DNA of 64,000 nt from contig NZ_JAAKZF010000009.1 of NCBI RefSeq assembly GCF_011045125.1, positions 62,001-126,000 on the forward strand, given 5' to 3'. This document shows, piece after piece, positions 24,699 through 33,812 of the stretch. The stretch is from Allomesorhizobium camelthorni. GTDB lineage: Bacteria; Pseudomonadota; Alphaproteobacteria; Rhizobiales; Rhizobiaceae. Both the position numbers and the translations under genes were made by a program. Under the pieces are notes generated by a model. The model saw nothing but the letters and a program-made list of their open reading frames with translations. It made no database searches and had not been told where the DNA came from. The first letter of the stretch is position 1. Every line of letters starts with the position of its first letter.

Positions 24699-26441
24699 AT
24701 GACCCTCGACGCCATCACCCTTTCCGTCATCCAAGCCGCGCTCCAGCAAACCTGCGACGAGATGGACCTTACGTTCTCGCGCGCTGCATTCTCGCCGGTC
24801 ATCGCCGAGGCCAATGACCGTTCCGACGGCATCTATTCGGCCGAAGACGGTTCTCTCATCGCACAAGGCTCGCAGGGCCTGCCGGTCTTCGTCGGCGTGA
24901 TGCAGTACTCCACCAAGACGATCATCGAGATGATCGCCGACGGGCGCTGCCTAGAGCCGCAGGAAGGCGACATCTACATCGTCAACGATCCCTATCTTGG
25001 CGGCACGCATCTGATGGATGTGCGCTTCGCCATGCCGGTCTGGCGCGGCGGAAAAATCTTCTGCTGGCTTTCCAACACCGGTCATTGGCCAGACATCGGC
25101 GGCTCGGTGCCGGGCGGATTTTCGGCCTCGGCCACCGCCGTCGAGCAGGAAGGGCTGCGCCTGCCGCCGGTAAAACTCTTCAAGAACAAAAAACTCGATC
25201 CGGAAATCTACGCGATCATCTGCTCCAACATCCGCGTCGCCGACCAGCGCATCGGCGACATCCGCGCCCAGGCGGCCGCGCTCTATGTCGGACAGGAACG
25301 GCTCTTTGCCATCCTGGATCGTTACGGAGACGAAACTGTTGTTGCGGCGATTTCCGAGTTGCGAAACCGCGCGGCCGAGCAGATGCGAGCGCATATCGCT
25401 CCCATCCCGGACGGCGTCTACCGCTCAAAGGCTTTTGTCGATTCCGACGGCGTCGTCGATCAGCCGCTGACCATTGCGCTTGCGGTCGAGAAAAAGGGCG
25501 ACACGCTCACTTTCGACTTTTCCGAATCCAGCCCGCCCTGCATCGGCCCGATGAACAGCGTGCTCGCGACAACGCTGTCCTCCGTCTATCTCGCCATGCG
25601 CCACATCTTTCCCGACGTGCCGATCAGCGCCGGAGCGTTCGAGCCGCTGGTCGTCAAGCGGCCGGAGGGCACGTTCCTCGACGCGAAATATCCGCGGCCT
25701 GTGTCGGGTTGCGCGGCCGAGGTGTCGCAGCGCATCGCCGAGGCGGTATTCGCCGCCATGGTCCAGGCGCTGCCGGAAAAAGTCACCGCCGCGCCCGCCG
25801 GCTCTAGCGGCAATTTCGCGCTCGGCGGCAACGACCCGGCGCGCGGCCGCGACTACGTCATGTACCAGATCTCCGGCGGCGGCTATGGCGGCAATATCTC
25901 GCATGACGGCCTCTCCAACGGCTGCTCGACCATCGGCATTTCCAAATCGCCGCCGGTCGAAATCATGGAACAGGCCTATCCCGTGCTCTACCGGCATTAT
26001 GCGCTGCGCGAAGGCTCGGGCGGCGCGGGAACGCAACGCGGCGGCTTCGGCCTCGCCTACGAGGTCGAGATCCTGCGCGGCGAGGCGCGTGCATCCTTCG
26101 TCATGGACCATGGCCGCACCGGCCCGCAAGGCGCCTGCGGCGGCAAGGACGGCGTGGTCAACACGGTCACCGTTTTCCGCGACGGCAAGCCGCATGTGCC
26201 GAAGCACCTGTCCAAGGAGCAGGACATTCCGCTGAAAGCCGGCGACCGTGTGTGCGTCGGTACGCCCGGCGGCGGCGGCTACGGCGACCCGTTCCTGCGC
26301 GATCCGGTGCTGGTGCTGCGCGATGTCAGGCTGGGATATTACACGGCCGAGCAGGCGGCGGAGCTGTTTGCTGTGGCGCTCAGCGCCGACGGTCAGATCG
26401 ACCTTGCTGCGACCGAAACGCTCCGTTCCGGAGCCCAATAG
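24699..26441 (+). CDS. Hydantoinase/oxoprolinase subunit B (HyuB family)
   Basis: A 580-residue HyuB-type subunit. Family motifs are TFSRAAFSPVIAEANDRSDG near the start, DIYIVNDPYLGGTHLMDV, and YQISGGGYGGNISHDGLSNG, with the glycine-rich end VGTPGGGGYGDPFLRDP. It partners HyuA in an ATP-dependent hydrolase or carboxylase. Start is ATG 24699 behind GGAG at a seven-base distance. The SorC-type regulator starts 89 bases downstream on the same strand and may control this pair. Confidence 0.92.
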   Translation: MTLDAITLSVIQAALQQTCDEMDLTFSRAAFSPVIAEANDRSDGIYSAEDGSLIAQGSQGLPVFVGVMQYSTKTIIEMIADGRCLEPQEGDIYIVNDPYLGGTHLMDVRFAMPVWRGGKIFCWLSNTGHWPDIGGSVPGGFSASATAVEQEGLRLPPVKLFKNKKLDPEIYAIICSNIRVADQRIGDIRAQAAALYVGQERLFAILDRYGDETVVAAISELRNRAAEQMRAHIAPIPDGVYRSKAFVDSDGVVDQPLTIALAVEKKGDTLTFDFSESSPPCIGPMNSVLATTLSSVYLAMRHIFPDVPISAGAFEPLVVKRPEGTFLDAKYPRPVSGCAAEVSQRIAEAVFAAMVQALPEKVTAAPAGSSGNFALGGNDPARGRDYVMYQISGGGYGGNISHDGLSNGCSTIGISKSPPVEIMEQAYPVLYRHYALREGSGGAGTQRGGFGLAYEVEILRGEARASFVMDHGRTGPQGACGGKDGVVNTVTVFRDGKPHVPKHLSKEQDIPLKAGDRVCVGTPGGGGYGDPFLRDPVLVLRDVRLGYYTAEQAAELFAVALSADGQIDLAATETLRSGAQ

Positions 26442-26530
26442 GCCGAACAATTGCCGCCGTGCATTGGCAATTGCGCATTCCTCGATTCCCTGCGAAACTG
26501 CTCGGAAAGGGCAGGAGGCAGGACAGGATC

Positions 26531-27487
26531 GTGAATATCCGGCAGGACACCGGCCGCAACCGGCTCGACGACGCGGCGCGAGCGGGCTGGCTCTATTATG
26601 TCGCCGGCAACACCCAGGACCAGATCGCGGCGAAGCTTGGCGTATCGCGGCAAACCGCGCAGCGGCTGGTGTCGCTCGCGGTCTCTGAAGGGCTGATCAA
26701 GGTTCGCGTCGACCATCCGATCGCAAACTGCCTCGACCTCGCGGCCAGGCTCAAGGCGCGCTTCGCGCTCGATCTCGTCGAAGTCGTGCCGAGCGACCCT
26801 TCATCGACCTCGACGACGCTCGGCGTAGCGGAAGCGGCGGCGGCCGAGATCGAACGGCGGCTGCGCTCGACCGAGCCGATCGTCATGGCGATCGGCACCG
26901 GCCGCACGCTGAAGGCGGCGATCGAGCAGCTGCCGTCGATGGAGTGCCCGCAGCACAAGCTCGTCTCGCTCACCGGCAACATCTCGCCGGACGGCTCGGC
27001 CGCCTTCTACAACGTCATCTTCACCATGGCCGACCGCATCAAGGCGCGCTCATTCCCGATGCCGCTGGCGGTCATCGCCTCCTCGCCGGAGGAGCGCGAA
27101 ATGCTGCTGTCCCAGCCGATGATCCAGCCGACGCTGGCGCTCGCCGCGCGAGCCGACGTGACCTTCATCGGCATTGGCGACCTTGGCCCGAAAGCGCCGC
27201 TCTACGAGGACGGCTTCATCAGCGAGGCCGAGCTGAAGGCGCTGCAGAAGGCCGGCGCGGTGGCCGAGATCGTAGGCTGGGCCTATGACCGTGAGGGCCG
27301 GCTGATCGAGGGCATCACCAATGACCGCGTCGCCTCGGCGCCGCTGCCCTCGCGCGAAAAATCGCTGGTCATCGCGCTGGCCATGGGCGAGCGCAAGGTC
27401 CCCGGCATACTGGCGGCTGCCACGCGGCGGCTGATCAACGGGCTGATCACCGACGAACGCACCGCCGAGGCACTGCTTGAAGCCTGA
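26531..27487 (+). CDS. SorC/DeoR-type sugar-binding transcriptional regulator
   Basis: A 318-residue regulator. The N-terminal HTH is YVAGNTQDQIAAKLGVSRQT. The sugar-phosphate-binding domain follows with MAIGTGRTLKAAIEQLPSM and VTFIGIGDLGPKAPLYEDG, the SorC effector-domain hallmarks. Start is taken as GTG 26531, with an AGGAGG about 12 bases upstream; this gives the normal family length, while the frame itself opens within hyuB. Regulators of this family often control polyol operons, so besides hyuAB the smo operon at 33.8 kb, which has no regulator beside it, is a possible target. Confidence 0.85.
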   Translation: MNIRQDTGRNRLDDAARAGWLYYVAGNTQDQIAAKLGVSRQTAQRLVSLAVSEGLIKVRVDHPIANCLDLAARLKARFALDLVEVVPSDPSSTSTTLGVAEAAAAEIERRLRSTEPIVMAIGTGRTLKAAIEQLPSMECPQHKLVSLTGNISPDGSAAFYNVIFTMADRIKARSFPMPLAVIASSPEEREMLLSQPMIQPTLALAARADVTFIGIGDLGPKAPLYEDGFISEAELKALQKAGAVAEIVGWAYDREGRLIEGITNDRVASAPLPSREKSLVIALAMGERKVPGILAAATRRLINGLITDERTAEALLEA

Positions 27488-27488
27488 T

Positions 27489-27511
27489 CCATTCCGACGG
27501 GATCGGAATGG
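27489..27511 (+). terminator. Hairpin after the SorC-type regulator gene
   Basis: CCATTCCGA (27489-27497) pairs perfectly with TCGGAATGG (27503-27511) around a five-base loop, starting two bases after the stop codon. A short A/T-rich run (AAATTATT) follows at some distance. It is probably a transcription end or 3' stabiliser. Confidence 0.5.
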
Positions 27512-27600
27512 GGCTCCAAATTATTGTCCTGTCGCATGATCTCGTTCGACTTTTCGCTGGCCGACCTTCGGCTGGGAATCATGCTCTTCGCGGGATAAAC

Positions 27601-28089
27601 CTACTTCCCGACGACCAGCGCCCAGTATTTGCGGCCGTCCGCCTCACCGGCATAGGCCAAGCCGAAGCGGTTGAAGCGCGGGTCGAGCATGTTGCGGCGG
27701 TGGCCGGAGGAGTTCATCCACATGGAGAACAGCTTGTCCATTTCCATGCGGCCCTGGGCGATGTTTTCCGCCGCGGGAGCGTCGACGCCGTTCTTCTTCA
27801 TGCGCCGACCGAAATCCTTGCCCCAGCCGGTCGTGTGCTCCATGCGGCGCGACCGCGCCATAAAGGCGGCCTGCTGCAGCGCCGCCTTTTCCAGCCGCGC
27901 ATCGTAGGCGAGCGGCGGCAGGCCGTGCGAGGTGCGGATCTCGGTGAGATAGGAAACGCCGGACACCGATGCGCCGCCGCTGTCGCCGACAGACCCGCCG
28001 GTCTGGCAGGCGGCGAGAGCCAGCGCGGCGCAGATTGCCGCCATCGGGAGAAGACGCCGCCCGACGGCGGGAGAGTGAGAATCCGGCAT
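27601..28089 (-). CDS. CAP-domain (SCP/PR1-like) lipoprotein
   Basis: A 162-residue secreted protein. The N-terminus is a lipoprotein signal with lipobox LALAAC, placing Cys about residue 28 as the lipidated residue. The CAP domain follows: LTEIRTSHGLPPLAYDARLE, AAENIAQGRMEMDKLFSMWM and SSGHRRNMLDPRFNRFGLAY, including the HRRNML motif common to bacterial members. Function of bacterial CAP lipoproteins is largely unknown. Start is ATG 28089. It is convergent with the SorC regulator gene. Confidence 0.88.
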   Translation of the reverse strand: MPDSHSPAVGRRLLPMAAICAALALAACQTGGSVGDSGGASVSGVSYLTEIRTSHGLPPLAYDARLEKAALQQAAFMARSRRMEHTTGWGKDFGRRMKKNGVDAPAAENIAQGRMEMDKLFSMWMNSSGHRRNMLDPRFNRFGLAYAGEADGRKYWALVVGK

Positions 28090-28307
28090 GAACGTCCCCG
28101 GTTGATATCAGTCAGGAGCATTTTCGGCTTAAGCCGCTAACGCCCGGTTTCCGGAATAACGTTCATTGTGGCATTTGCCGGGCAGGGCGGTGTCGTTGTC
28201 GCTTCTGCGACTGACCTGCCCTAACAGAGTTGTAGAAGGCAGCCTATCGCACAGCCGTATTAGTTTTCGGCGAGCTTCCTGCCGTGCTGTCATCTCTCTT
28301 GCGTTCA

Positions 28308-28505
28308 GGCATGGATTCCCGACACTCTCCGCTCGTTCCTCGCTCACGAGGTCGGGAATGACGGACTTCGTGGGGCGCTTCCGCAAATTGTCAACGCTGG
28401 GTTTCCGCAAGCCAGCAACGCTCGAGATCGGCGGAGACATCAATGCATTCGTCATTCCCGACCTCGTGAGCGAGGAACGAGCGGAGAGTGTCGGGAATCC
28501 ATGCC
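28308..28505. repeat. Perfect 55-base inverted repeat (family C)
   Basis: Arms at 28308-28362 and 28451-28505 are exact inverted copies of 55 bases (GGCATGGATTCCCGACACTC at the outer edge). An 88-base loop lies between. It lies within the 493-base gap 28090-28582, in which no other feature was seen. Confidence 0.88.
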
Positions 28506-28582
28506 GGAACGTGGGAGACATCATCGCCGGGGCAAAGAGGCCCCGTATTCATGAGAGACACCGCCCGGTCACCGCGACGCCT

Positions 28583-28783
28583 TCACCTCCTCCGGCCCAC
28601 GCGATTTCCGTCGAGAAACCCCATGTCGCGCTTCAGATGATCGGACAGGTCCCTGACATCCAGCCTCGCCTGGCGGCGGCCGGGCCGCGCAAACCACGCT
28701 GCCAGCCATGAATTCAGGAATCCGCTATGGGCCTGTTCGAGCCGTACCGTTGTATGCGCCATCGTGTCTGCCAACCTTTTCAA
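28583..28783 (-). CDS. Small DUF1127-like protein
   Basis: A 66-residue basic protein. The C-terminal half, LDVRDLSDHLKRDMGFLDGN, matches the DUF1127/YjiS-like pattern (L-x-DLSDHLL-x-D-x-G), preceded by an arginine-rich segment RPGRRQAR. Rhizobial DUF1127 proteins have been tied to RNA binding and phosphate or carbon metabolism in some species, but this one's role is unknown. Start is TTG 28783 with GGGAG six bases upstream; the in-frame ATG 28762 lacks a ribosome site. It is divergent from the LysR gene 98 bases away and may be its target. Confidence 0.65.
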   Translation of the reverse strand: MKRLADTMAHTTVRLEQAHSGFLNSWLAAWFARPGRRQARLDVRDLSDHLKRDMGFLDGNRVGRRR

Positions 28784-28881
28784 GGGTTGCTCCCTTTATC
28801 CGTTGGCCTTCAATCTGGTCCCGAAAGGCGCTAGTTTCCAATTGAATGTCGATAGGCATGCATAAGGCAGTTTAATCCATC

Positions 28882-29814
28882 ATGGCTTCGCACGTCCCTC
28901 CGCTCCCTCAGCCCCCTCCGCTCCCTCCGCTGCAGGCGCTCCGGGCCTTTGAGGCCGCCGCGCGGCATCTGAGCTTTACCAAAGCCGCGGCCGAACTCGG
29001 CATGACGCAGGCGGCGGTCAGCTATCAGGTGAAGGTGCTGGAGGAGCGGTTCGGCGCGCCGCTTTTCCTGCGCCGGCCGCGCCAGGTGGCGCTGACCGAG
29101 GCGGGCCAGCGGCTCGCGCCCGCCATCACCGAGGCGTTCGAGATGATCGCCTCGGCCTGGGCCTCGGGCCGCAGCGGTGCTCAGGGCACGCTGTCGATCA
29201 GCACCGTCCAGACTTTTGCATCGCAATGGCTGGCGCAGCACCTGGGCTCGTTCCAGATGGCGCATCCGACGCTCGCGGTGCGGCTCGACACCTCGCCGCG
29301 CTTCGTCGATTTCGCTCAGCAGGAAATCGACGTGGCGATCCGTGCCGGCGGAGGCAAGTGGCCGGGACTGGAAACACATTTGCTGATGCATACCGGCTTC
29401 ACACCGATGCTGAGCCCGAAGCTCGCTGAAAGCATAGGCGGGGTGAAGGAGCCCGCCGACCTGCTGCGGCTGCCGATCGTCGGTCCGGACGATCCGTGGT
29501 GGACGCAGTGGCTGACCGAGGCGGGCGTGCCGACCGACGGGCTGCAGAACCGGACGCGCAGCCGCATGGGTTCGCAGTCGCTCGAGGCCGGCGTTGCGAT
29601 CGCCGGCGGCGGGGTGGCCATGCTGACGCCCGCCTTCTTCGCCGCCGACCTTGCCGCCGGCAGGCTTCTCCAGCCCTTCGACCTCGTCTGCAACGATGGC
29701 CACGCCTACTGGCTGGCCTATCCCGAATCGCGCCGCAACGCGCCGAAAGTCAGCGCCTTCCGGACGTGGATCCTGGCCGAGATGAAGGCGTTTCTGGGCG
29801 AAGCCGAGGGATGA
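28882..29814 (+). CDS. LysR-family transcriptional regulator (GcvA-like)
   Basis: A 310-residue LysR regulator. After a proline-rich leader (residues 1-15) the winged helix reads LQALRAFEAAARHLSFTKAA and GMTQAAVSYQVKVLEERFG, the GcvA subgroup pattern. The C-terminal ligand domain ends at about residue 300. It is divergent from the DUF1127 gene. The leader contains tandem proline codons, which is unusual but found at N-termini in this group. The target genes are not known. Confidence 0.9.
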   Translation: MASHVPPLPQPPPLPPLQALRAFEAAARHLSFTKAAAELGMTQAAVSYQVKVLEERFGAPLFLRRPRQVALTEAGQRLAPAITEAFEMIASAWASGRSGAQGTLSISTVQTFASQWLAQHLGSFQMAHPTLAVRLDTSPRFVDFAQQEIDVAIRAGGGKWPGLETHLLMHTGFTPMLSPKLAESIGGVKEPADLLRLPIVGPDDPWWTQWLTEAGVPTDGLQNRTRSRMGSQSLEAGVAIAGGGVAMLTPAFFAADLAAGRLLQPFDLVCNDGHAYWLAYPESRRNAPKVSAFRTWILAEMKAFLGEAEG

Positions 29815-29911
29815 CGGACGTTACTTCGGATAAGCCGATCATTGAAGAGTTTGATTTGTGGGCCGTTCAGGCACTCCCTGTTTTGAACCGGCTCTGACGC
29901 GTTTCGTTGAG

Positions 29912-29960
29912 GCATGGCATCCCAAGGTCGCGCTCCGCTTCGCTTGCCCGAGGATGACGA
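29912..29960. repeat. Single-arm copy of a dispersed repeat (family H)
   Basis: About 49 bases around GTCGCGCTCCGCTTCG and ending CGAGGATGACGA recur, with small changes, at 32070-32122. No inverted partner was seen nearby. It lies in the 270-base gap between the LysR gene and the convergent SDR gene. Confidence 0.6.
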
Positions 29961-30084
29961 AGCAGGGGCGCTCGCGTCACTCACTCGGCCACCCGGCTTG
30001 GTTGCGGCAGACTCGCCGAATTGCCTTCGCGAGCCAAGCTTTTCGCATCGATTTGGCGGGTGGTTCTGGCAACCTGGTAAGTTT

Positions 30085-30699
30085 TCAATGGTCGCGAGAC
30101 CAGCCGATGCGATAGACGCGGCCGGTTTGCGCGCCCTCGACGCTCTTGGCATAGCCAAGCGCGGCCTCGCTCGCGGGCACGGCCTTGGTCCCCCGGAAAT
30201 AAGAACCATAGGCCGGCAATGATTCCTCGACCACGGTCGGGCTGACGACGTTGATGCGCAGGCCGCGCGGCAGCGTGATCGCCGCGCCGTGAACGAACCC
30301 CTCAAGCCCACCGTTGACCAAGGCGGCCGACACACCCTCGCGGATCGGATCATCGTTGAGAAGGCCGCTGGTCAGGGTGAACGAGCCGCCGTCGCGGATG
30401 TGCTTTAGGCCCAGGGTCACAAGATTGACTTGGCCCATCAGCTTATTGCGCAAGCCAAGCTCGAAGTGCTCTGAGGTGAACTGTTCGAACGGCCCGAAAT
30501 GAACTTTCCCGGTGGTGCAGACCAAGGCGTCGAACGCGCCGGTCTGCTCGTAAAGTCGCTCGATCGACGTCGGGTCGGCAATGTCGACTTGAAAGTCGCC
30601 GTTGGTGCGGTTGACGTGCACGACTTCGTGGCGGGCACTTAGCTCCGTATCCACGGCCTTGCCGATGGTGCCGCTGGCTCCGACGAGGATAATTTTCAT
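30085..30699 (-). CDS. Short-chain dehydrogenase-like protein lacking the usual Tyr-Lys pair
   Basis: A 204-residue compact SDR-like protein. The nucleotide motif is ILVGASGTIGKAVDTEL and a NAG-like LVCTTGKVHFGPF follows. At the place of the catalytic YxxxK the sequence reads AALVNGGLEGFVHGAA, so the usual tyrosine is absent. Related rhizobial proteins share this change, so it is probably a subfamily trait rather than damage. The substrate is unknown. Start is ATG 30699 with AAAGGAA upstream; the longer open frame has no homology. It is downstream of the phosphotransferase-like gene on the same strand. Confidence 0.82.
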   Translation of the reverse strand: MKIILVGASGTIGKAVDTELSARHEVVHVNRTNGDFQVDIADPTSIERLYEQTGAFDALVCTTGKVHFGPFEQFTSEHFELGLRNKLMGQVNLVTLGLKHIRDGGSFTLTSGLLNDDPIREGVSAALVNGGLEGFVHGAAITLPRGLRINVVSPTVVEESLPAYGSYFRGTKAVPASEAALGYAKSVEGAQTGRVYRIGWSRDH

Positions 30700-30906
30700 G
30701 ATGCGTTCCTTTTCTGGCGGAAGGTTCGTCAGTCCCACCCATCGTGAGTGTGAACCGAATAGCAAAGAGGCCCGCTTGCGCTGTGGGAGTGGTGGCGTTC
30801 CTCGCGGGGAATCAGGTGACGTTGGACACTACCAGCCCGCCATGATCGCCTCTCGGGGAATTTGGGAGAACCTTCGGCACCACAGCCAAGCGCTCAAGGT
30901 TCTTGA

Positions 30907-31896
30907 TCAGAAGAGACGTGTCAGGAGATGTTGTTCCTCCCAGTTGCGCAGGAAGGCCACCTGTCTGTCCAGCCACGCCGTCGACAGGTGATCAAGGCCC
31001 CATATGGATGCATGGGCAGCGTACTCTCCGAGCAGCCAGATGTGCCGGATGGGGACGAACAGAAGCGTCGCATCGAGATCATTCGAGGCAAGCGGGAGAA
31101 CGCTCCGATAGCCTTCCAGAAATGGGGGCCAGAGATTCAGGGTGGCGGGATTGAGCGCCTTGTTCCAGAGATAGACTGCCAGATCATATCCGAGCCAACC
31201 GGGACCGCCGTCGTCGAAGTCGAAGAAGGCAGCCGCCCGGCCTAGTGAGCCGCTCTCGGTGATCCTGGCGTTGAACCCATGGCAATCACCGTGGCAGTGG
31301 CCCCATGCGAGTGTGCCTTTAGCCGCGTCCAAACGCTCCCCCAGCCGCGGCACAAGCGCTGCAAAGAAGTCGCGATGTGCGGTCTCAAGCGTTCGGAGAG
31401 CGAGAAGGGCGGCGAGCGGGCGGGCCGCGAGGTGCTGGAAGTCGAGCTGAAACCGACTTGCAGGACCTGCATACGATTGGCCGGCCCGATGGACCTCGGC
31501 CAAGGTTCGTCCTTGCGCGTATGCGTCGGGCGCGGACCCGTGACGTGCGGTTCGCCCCGGTAGGAAATGAAACAACGCGACCGGTCGCGGGCCTTCTGCA
31601 AAGGAGCCCAGGCACCAGTGCCGGCCATCTCGCGCAGTAACTGGCGCCGCGACCGGAACTTTGCATTCATCGAGATACGCCAAAAATGCCGTCTCGTAGT
31701 CGAGATTTGCCTCATTACGCGTACGGCGATTTGCAATTCGGAGCACGAAACGCCGACCTGCCTCTGTACCAAGCTCATAGGTGTCGTTGAACCCGCGGTT
31801 CAGCAGGTTGCAAGCCGTGACCTCACCGATGTCGTATGCGTCGTTTACGAGCCTCGCCACGTCATCTGCAGCGGGCATAGAATAGAGAGTTCGCAC
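30907..31896 (-). CDS. Aminoglycoside phosphotransferase/choline kinase-like protein
   Basis: A 329-residue protein kinase-like small-molecule kinase (APH / homoserine kinase type II group). The Brenner motif is GHCHGDCHGFNARI, holding the catalytic Asp and Asn, and the metal-binding motif is FFDFDDGGPGWLGYDL. The N-terminal lobe has RFVLRIANRRTRNEANLDYE. It phosphorylates a hydroxyl group of an unknown amino alcohol or sugar; there is no reason to assume antibiotic resistance. Start is GTG 31896, with GGAAAGG seven bases upstream; ATG 31878 is an alternative. Confidence 0.82.
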   Translation of the reverse strand: MRTLYSMPAADDVARLVNDAYDIGEVTACNLLNRGFNDTYELGTEAGRRFVLRIANRRTRNEANLDYETAFLAYLDECKVPVAAPVTARDGRHWCLGSFAEGPRPVALFHFLPGRTARHGSAPDAYAQGRTLAEVHRAGQSYAGPASRFQLDFQHLAARPLAALLALRTLETAHRDFFAALVPRLGERLDAAKGTLAWGHCHGDCHGFNARITESGSLGRAAAFFDFDDGGPGWLGYDLAVYLWNKALNPATLNLWPPFLEGYRSVLPLASNDLDATLLFVPIRHIWLLGEYAAHASIWGLDHLSTAWLDRQVAFLRNWEEQHLLTRLF

Positions 31897-32069
31897 GTCT
31901 ATGCCTTTCCAGGAAGATCGGCGGTGCAGGAACGCGATTTGTCGGGGGCACTGTTTGATATAACCATCGTCACTGAAAGACCGCAACGTTCAGGTCGGTC
32001 ACGCCTGGCCGATATGTCAGCGTCGGGAATTGCCCTGCGTGCACCGGCTCTTATGTTTTCGCCGTCGCG

Positions 32070-32122
32070 GCATGGATCCCCGGGTCGCGCTCCGCTTCGC
32101 TGCGCTTGCCCGAGGATGACGA
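32070..32122. repeat. Single-arm copy of a dispersed repeat (family H)
   Basis: Similar to 29912-29960: GCATGG start, GTCGCGCTCCGCTTCGC core, CGAGGATGACGA end. It lies in the 600-base gap 31897-32496, which holds no supported gene. Confidence 0.55.
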
Positions 32123-32192
32123 CGTTGGGGCGGGCGCGCCGGCAAGCGCAGAGGCGATGGCATTGTCTTTCACGACTTCATTTCAGGTCCTT

Positions 32193-32354
32193 CGTCATTC
32201 CGGGGCCGCGAAGCGGAACCCGGAATCCAGCACGCTGGTCCTCGTTCAGTTGTCCGACAGCGTCCGATCTCGCTCCGATCGCATCGGATGCATCTCGTTC
32301 CTTAAGTGCCGACGCTCTGGATTCCGGGTTCCGCTCCGCGGCCCCGGAATGACG
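32193..32354. repeat. Inverted-repeat element (family D)
   Basis: Left arm 32193-32231 and right arm 32314-32354 are inverted near-copies (CGTCATTCCGGGGCCGCG and its complement), differing by one substitution and a two-base insertion. It occupies the second half of the gap between the phosphotransferase-like and aldo/keto reductase genes. Confidence 0.75.
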
Positions 32355-32496
32355 AGCACAGCGCCAGTCAATGCACGCTTCCCTCGGTGCAGATGCCGAT
32401 AAGCAGCACGCTCAGAGTTGATGACGAAGGGAGGCGGCCATCTCACTCGGCGGCGCGGATGCCGCCGATGCTGCTCGCAGGATGCCGCGGCGCTGG

Positions 32497-33465
32497 TCAG
32501 CGCAGCCGTAGCGCGTCGATTGCGGCGGTCTCCTCCGGCGGCAGCGGGCCGGCGGCCTCGGCGTCGAGGCATTGGCGCAATTCCTCGCGGTTCTTGACGC
32601 CGAGCACCAGCGTGTCGACGCCATCCATGCCGAGTGCATAGCGATGAGCGATGATGGCCGGGTCCGCGCCCCATCTGTCGCATAGCGCCCGGAACGGGGC
32701 GGCGCGAACGAAGTCGCGGGCGTCGGGATGGTCGGGGTCGAGCGGGCGGTCGATGGCTCTGGTGAGGGCGCCGGCCTGCACGGCGCGGATTCCCATCACG
32801 CCGACACCGTTCGCCTGCGCCGTAGCGATGATGTCGCGCGGCCGCGCCGGAGTTCTTAGCCGCGTCAGCCCGCCCGGGCTGTCGAGCAGGTTGGCCACCG
32901 CCTGGACCGCCTGAGGGCGAGGCGCCTCTTGCAGCGCGTCGATGATCGCTTCGGGTACGCCCACCCCGGTGATGCCCCAGGCGCCGATCAGGCCTTCCTG
33001 CTTGAGCCGCTCGAAGGCGGGCACGACGGCGTCGCGATAGAGCGACCACGCCGTCGCGAATTCGGACAGGCGCTCATTGTCCACCGGATAGGCGAAATCG
33101 TCCGGGCAGATCTCGTTGTGGAGAAAGAACAGATCGACCCGTTCGAGCCGCATTGCAGCCAGGCTCTGCTCGAGCGAGGCGCGGAATTTCGGATAGACTT
33201 CCCCGGCCGGCGGGGAGCCGATGCCGCATTTGGTAGTGATCTTCATCCCCTCCGGCAGGCGGCCGCCGAAGGCCTCGCCGATGAGTGCTTCGCAGACCTT
33301 GTAGCCGGGCGCGGCGTCGATGACGTCGATCCCGCCATCGACGGCCAGCTTCAAGGTGGCGATGCCTTCTTCGCGGCTGGTGCTGCCCCAGACCTGACCG
33401 ATGCCGCCACCGCCAAGGGTGAGGCGGCTGACCTCGCCAATCGTGCCGAACCGACGCTTTTCCAT
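32497..33465 (-). CDS. Aldo/keto reductase
   Basis: A 322-residue NADPH-dependent reductase of the AKR fold. The opening is RRFGTIGEVSRLTLGGGGIG. The catalytic set is Asp and Tyr in DVIDAAPGYKVCE, Lys in KITTKCGIG, and His in VDLFFLHNE. A late motif, VLGVKNREELRQCLDAEAAG, ends the barrel. It resembles bacterial aldose or pyridoxal-type dehydrogenases but the substrate is not known. Start is ATG 33465, seven bases after GGAG. It is divergent from the smo operon, separated by 392 bases. Confidence 0.88.
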   Translation of the reverse strand: MEKRRFGTIGEVSRLTLGGGGIGQVWGSTSREEGIATLKLAVDGGIDVIDAAPGYKVCEALIGEAFGGRLPEGMKITTKCGIGSPPAGEVYPKFRASLEQSLAAMRLERVDLFFLHNEICPDDFAYPVDNERLSEFATAWSLYRDAVVPAFERLKQEGLIGAWGITGVGVPEAIIDALQEAPRPQAVQAVANLLDSPGGLTRLRTPARPRDIIATAQANGVGVMGIRAVQAGALTRAIDRPLDPDHPDARDFVRAAPFRALCDRWGADPAIIAHRYALGMDGVDTLVLGVKNREELRQCLDAEAAGPLPPEETAAIDALRLR

Positions 33466-33783
33466 TGCCATGCTCCGTTTGGTGAGAGGCGGGCAGGATA
33501 GCATCCTGCGCCGGGTCGGCTACCCCGCGAAGGCGGGTCCTGCGCGAAGCTCCCGCCGCCACCGGGGATAAAATCTCGAAACAGCGCGCGGGCGACACGG
33601 AAAAATCGCTGCAATAACAGCGGTATCGGCTGCTGGACCGCCGCTTCGGATGCGCAATTTGTTCACAAAGCCCGCCGGAGCCGTGAATGGCGGCGGGTTC
33701 AACGCAATAGCCGGGCTCGCTCGATGCATTCCGGTGCGATGTCTCGAGTGCCAGCCCTGCCGCACTGCAGCACAGAATCCCGC

Positions 33784-33812
33784 TTGACATAAATCACGGT
33801 AAGTGAATAATT
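33784..33812 (+). promoter_or_regulatory. Promoter of the smo polyol operon
   Basis: TTGACA at 33784-33789 is followed after 16-17 bases by AATAAT/ATAATT (33806-33812). This is close to the sigma-70 consensus and lies about 50 bases before the smoE start. The remaining 300 bases of the gap upstream show no other feature. Confidence 0.65.

Noticed and set aside
30907-31896. Aminoglycoside resistance gene
   Set aside because: The APH fold is shared with choline, homoserine and other small-molecule kinases, and the context gives no link to resistance.
32193-32354. Possible remnant insertion sequence
   Set aside because: Only an inverted repeat without a transposase frame or target duplication is visible; treated as a dispersed palindrome.
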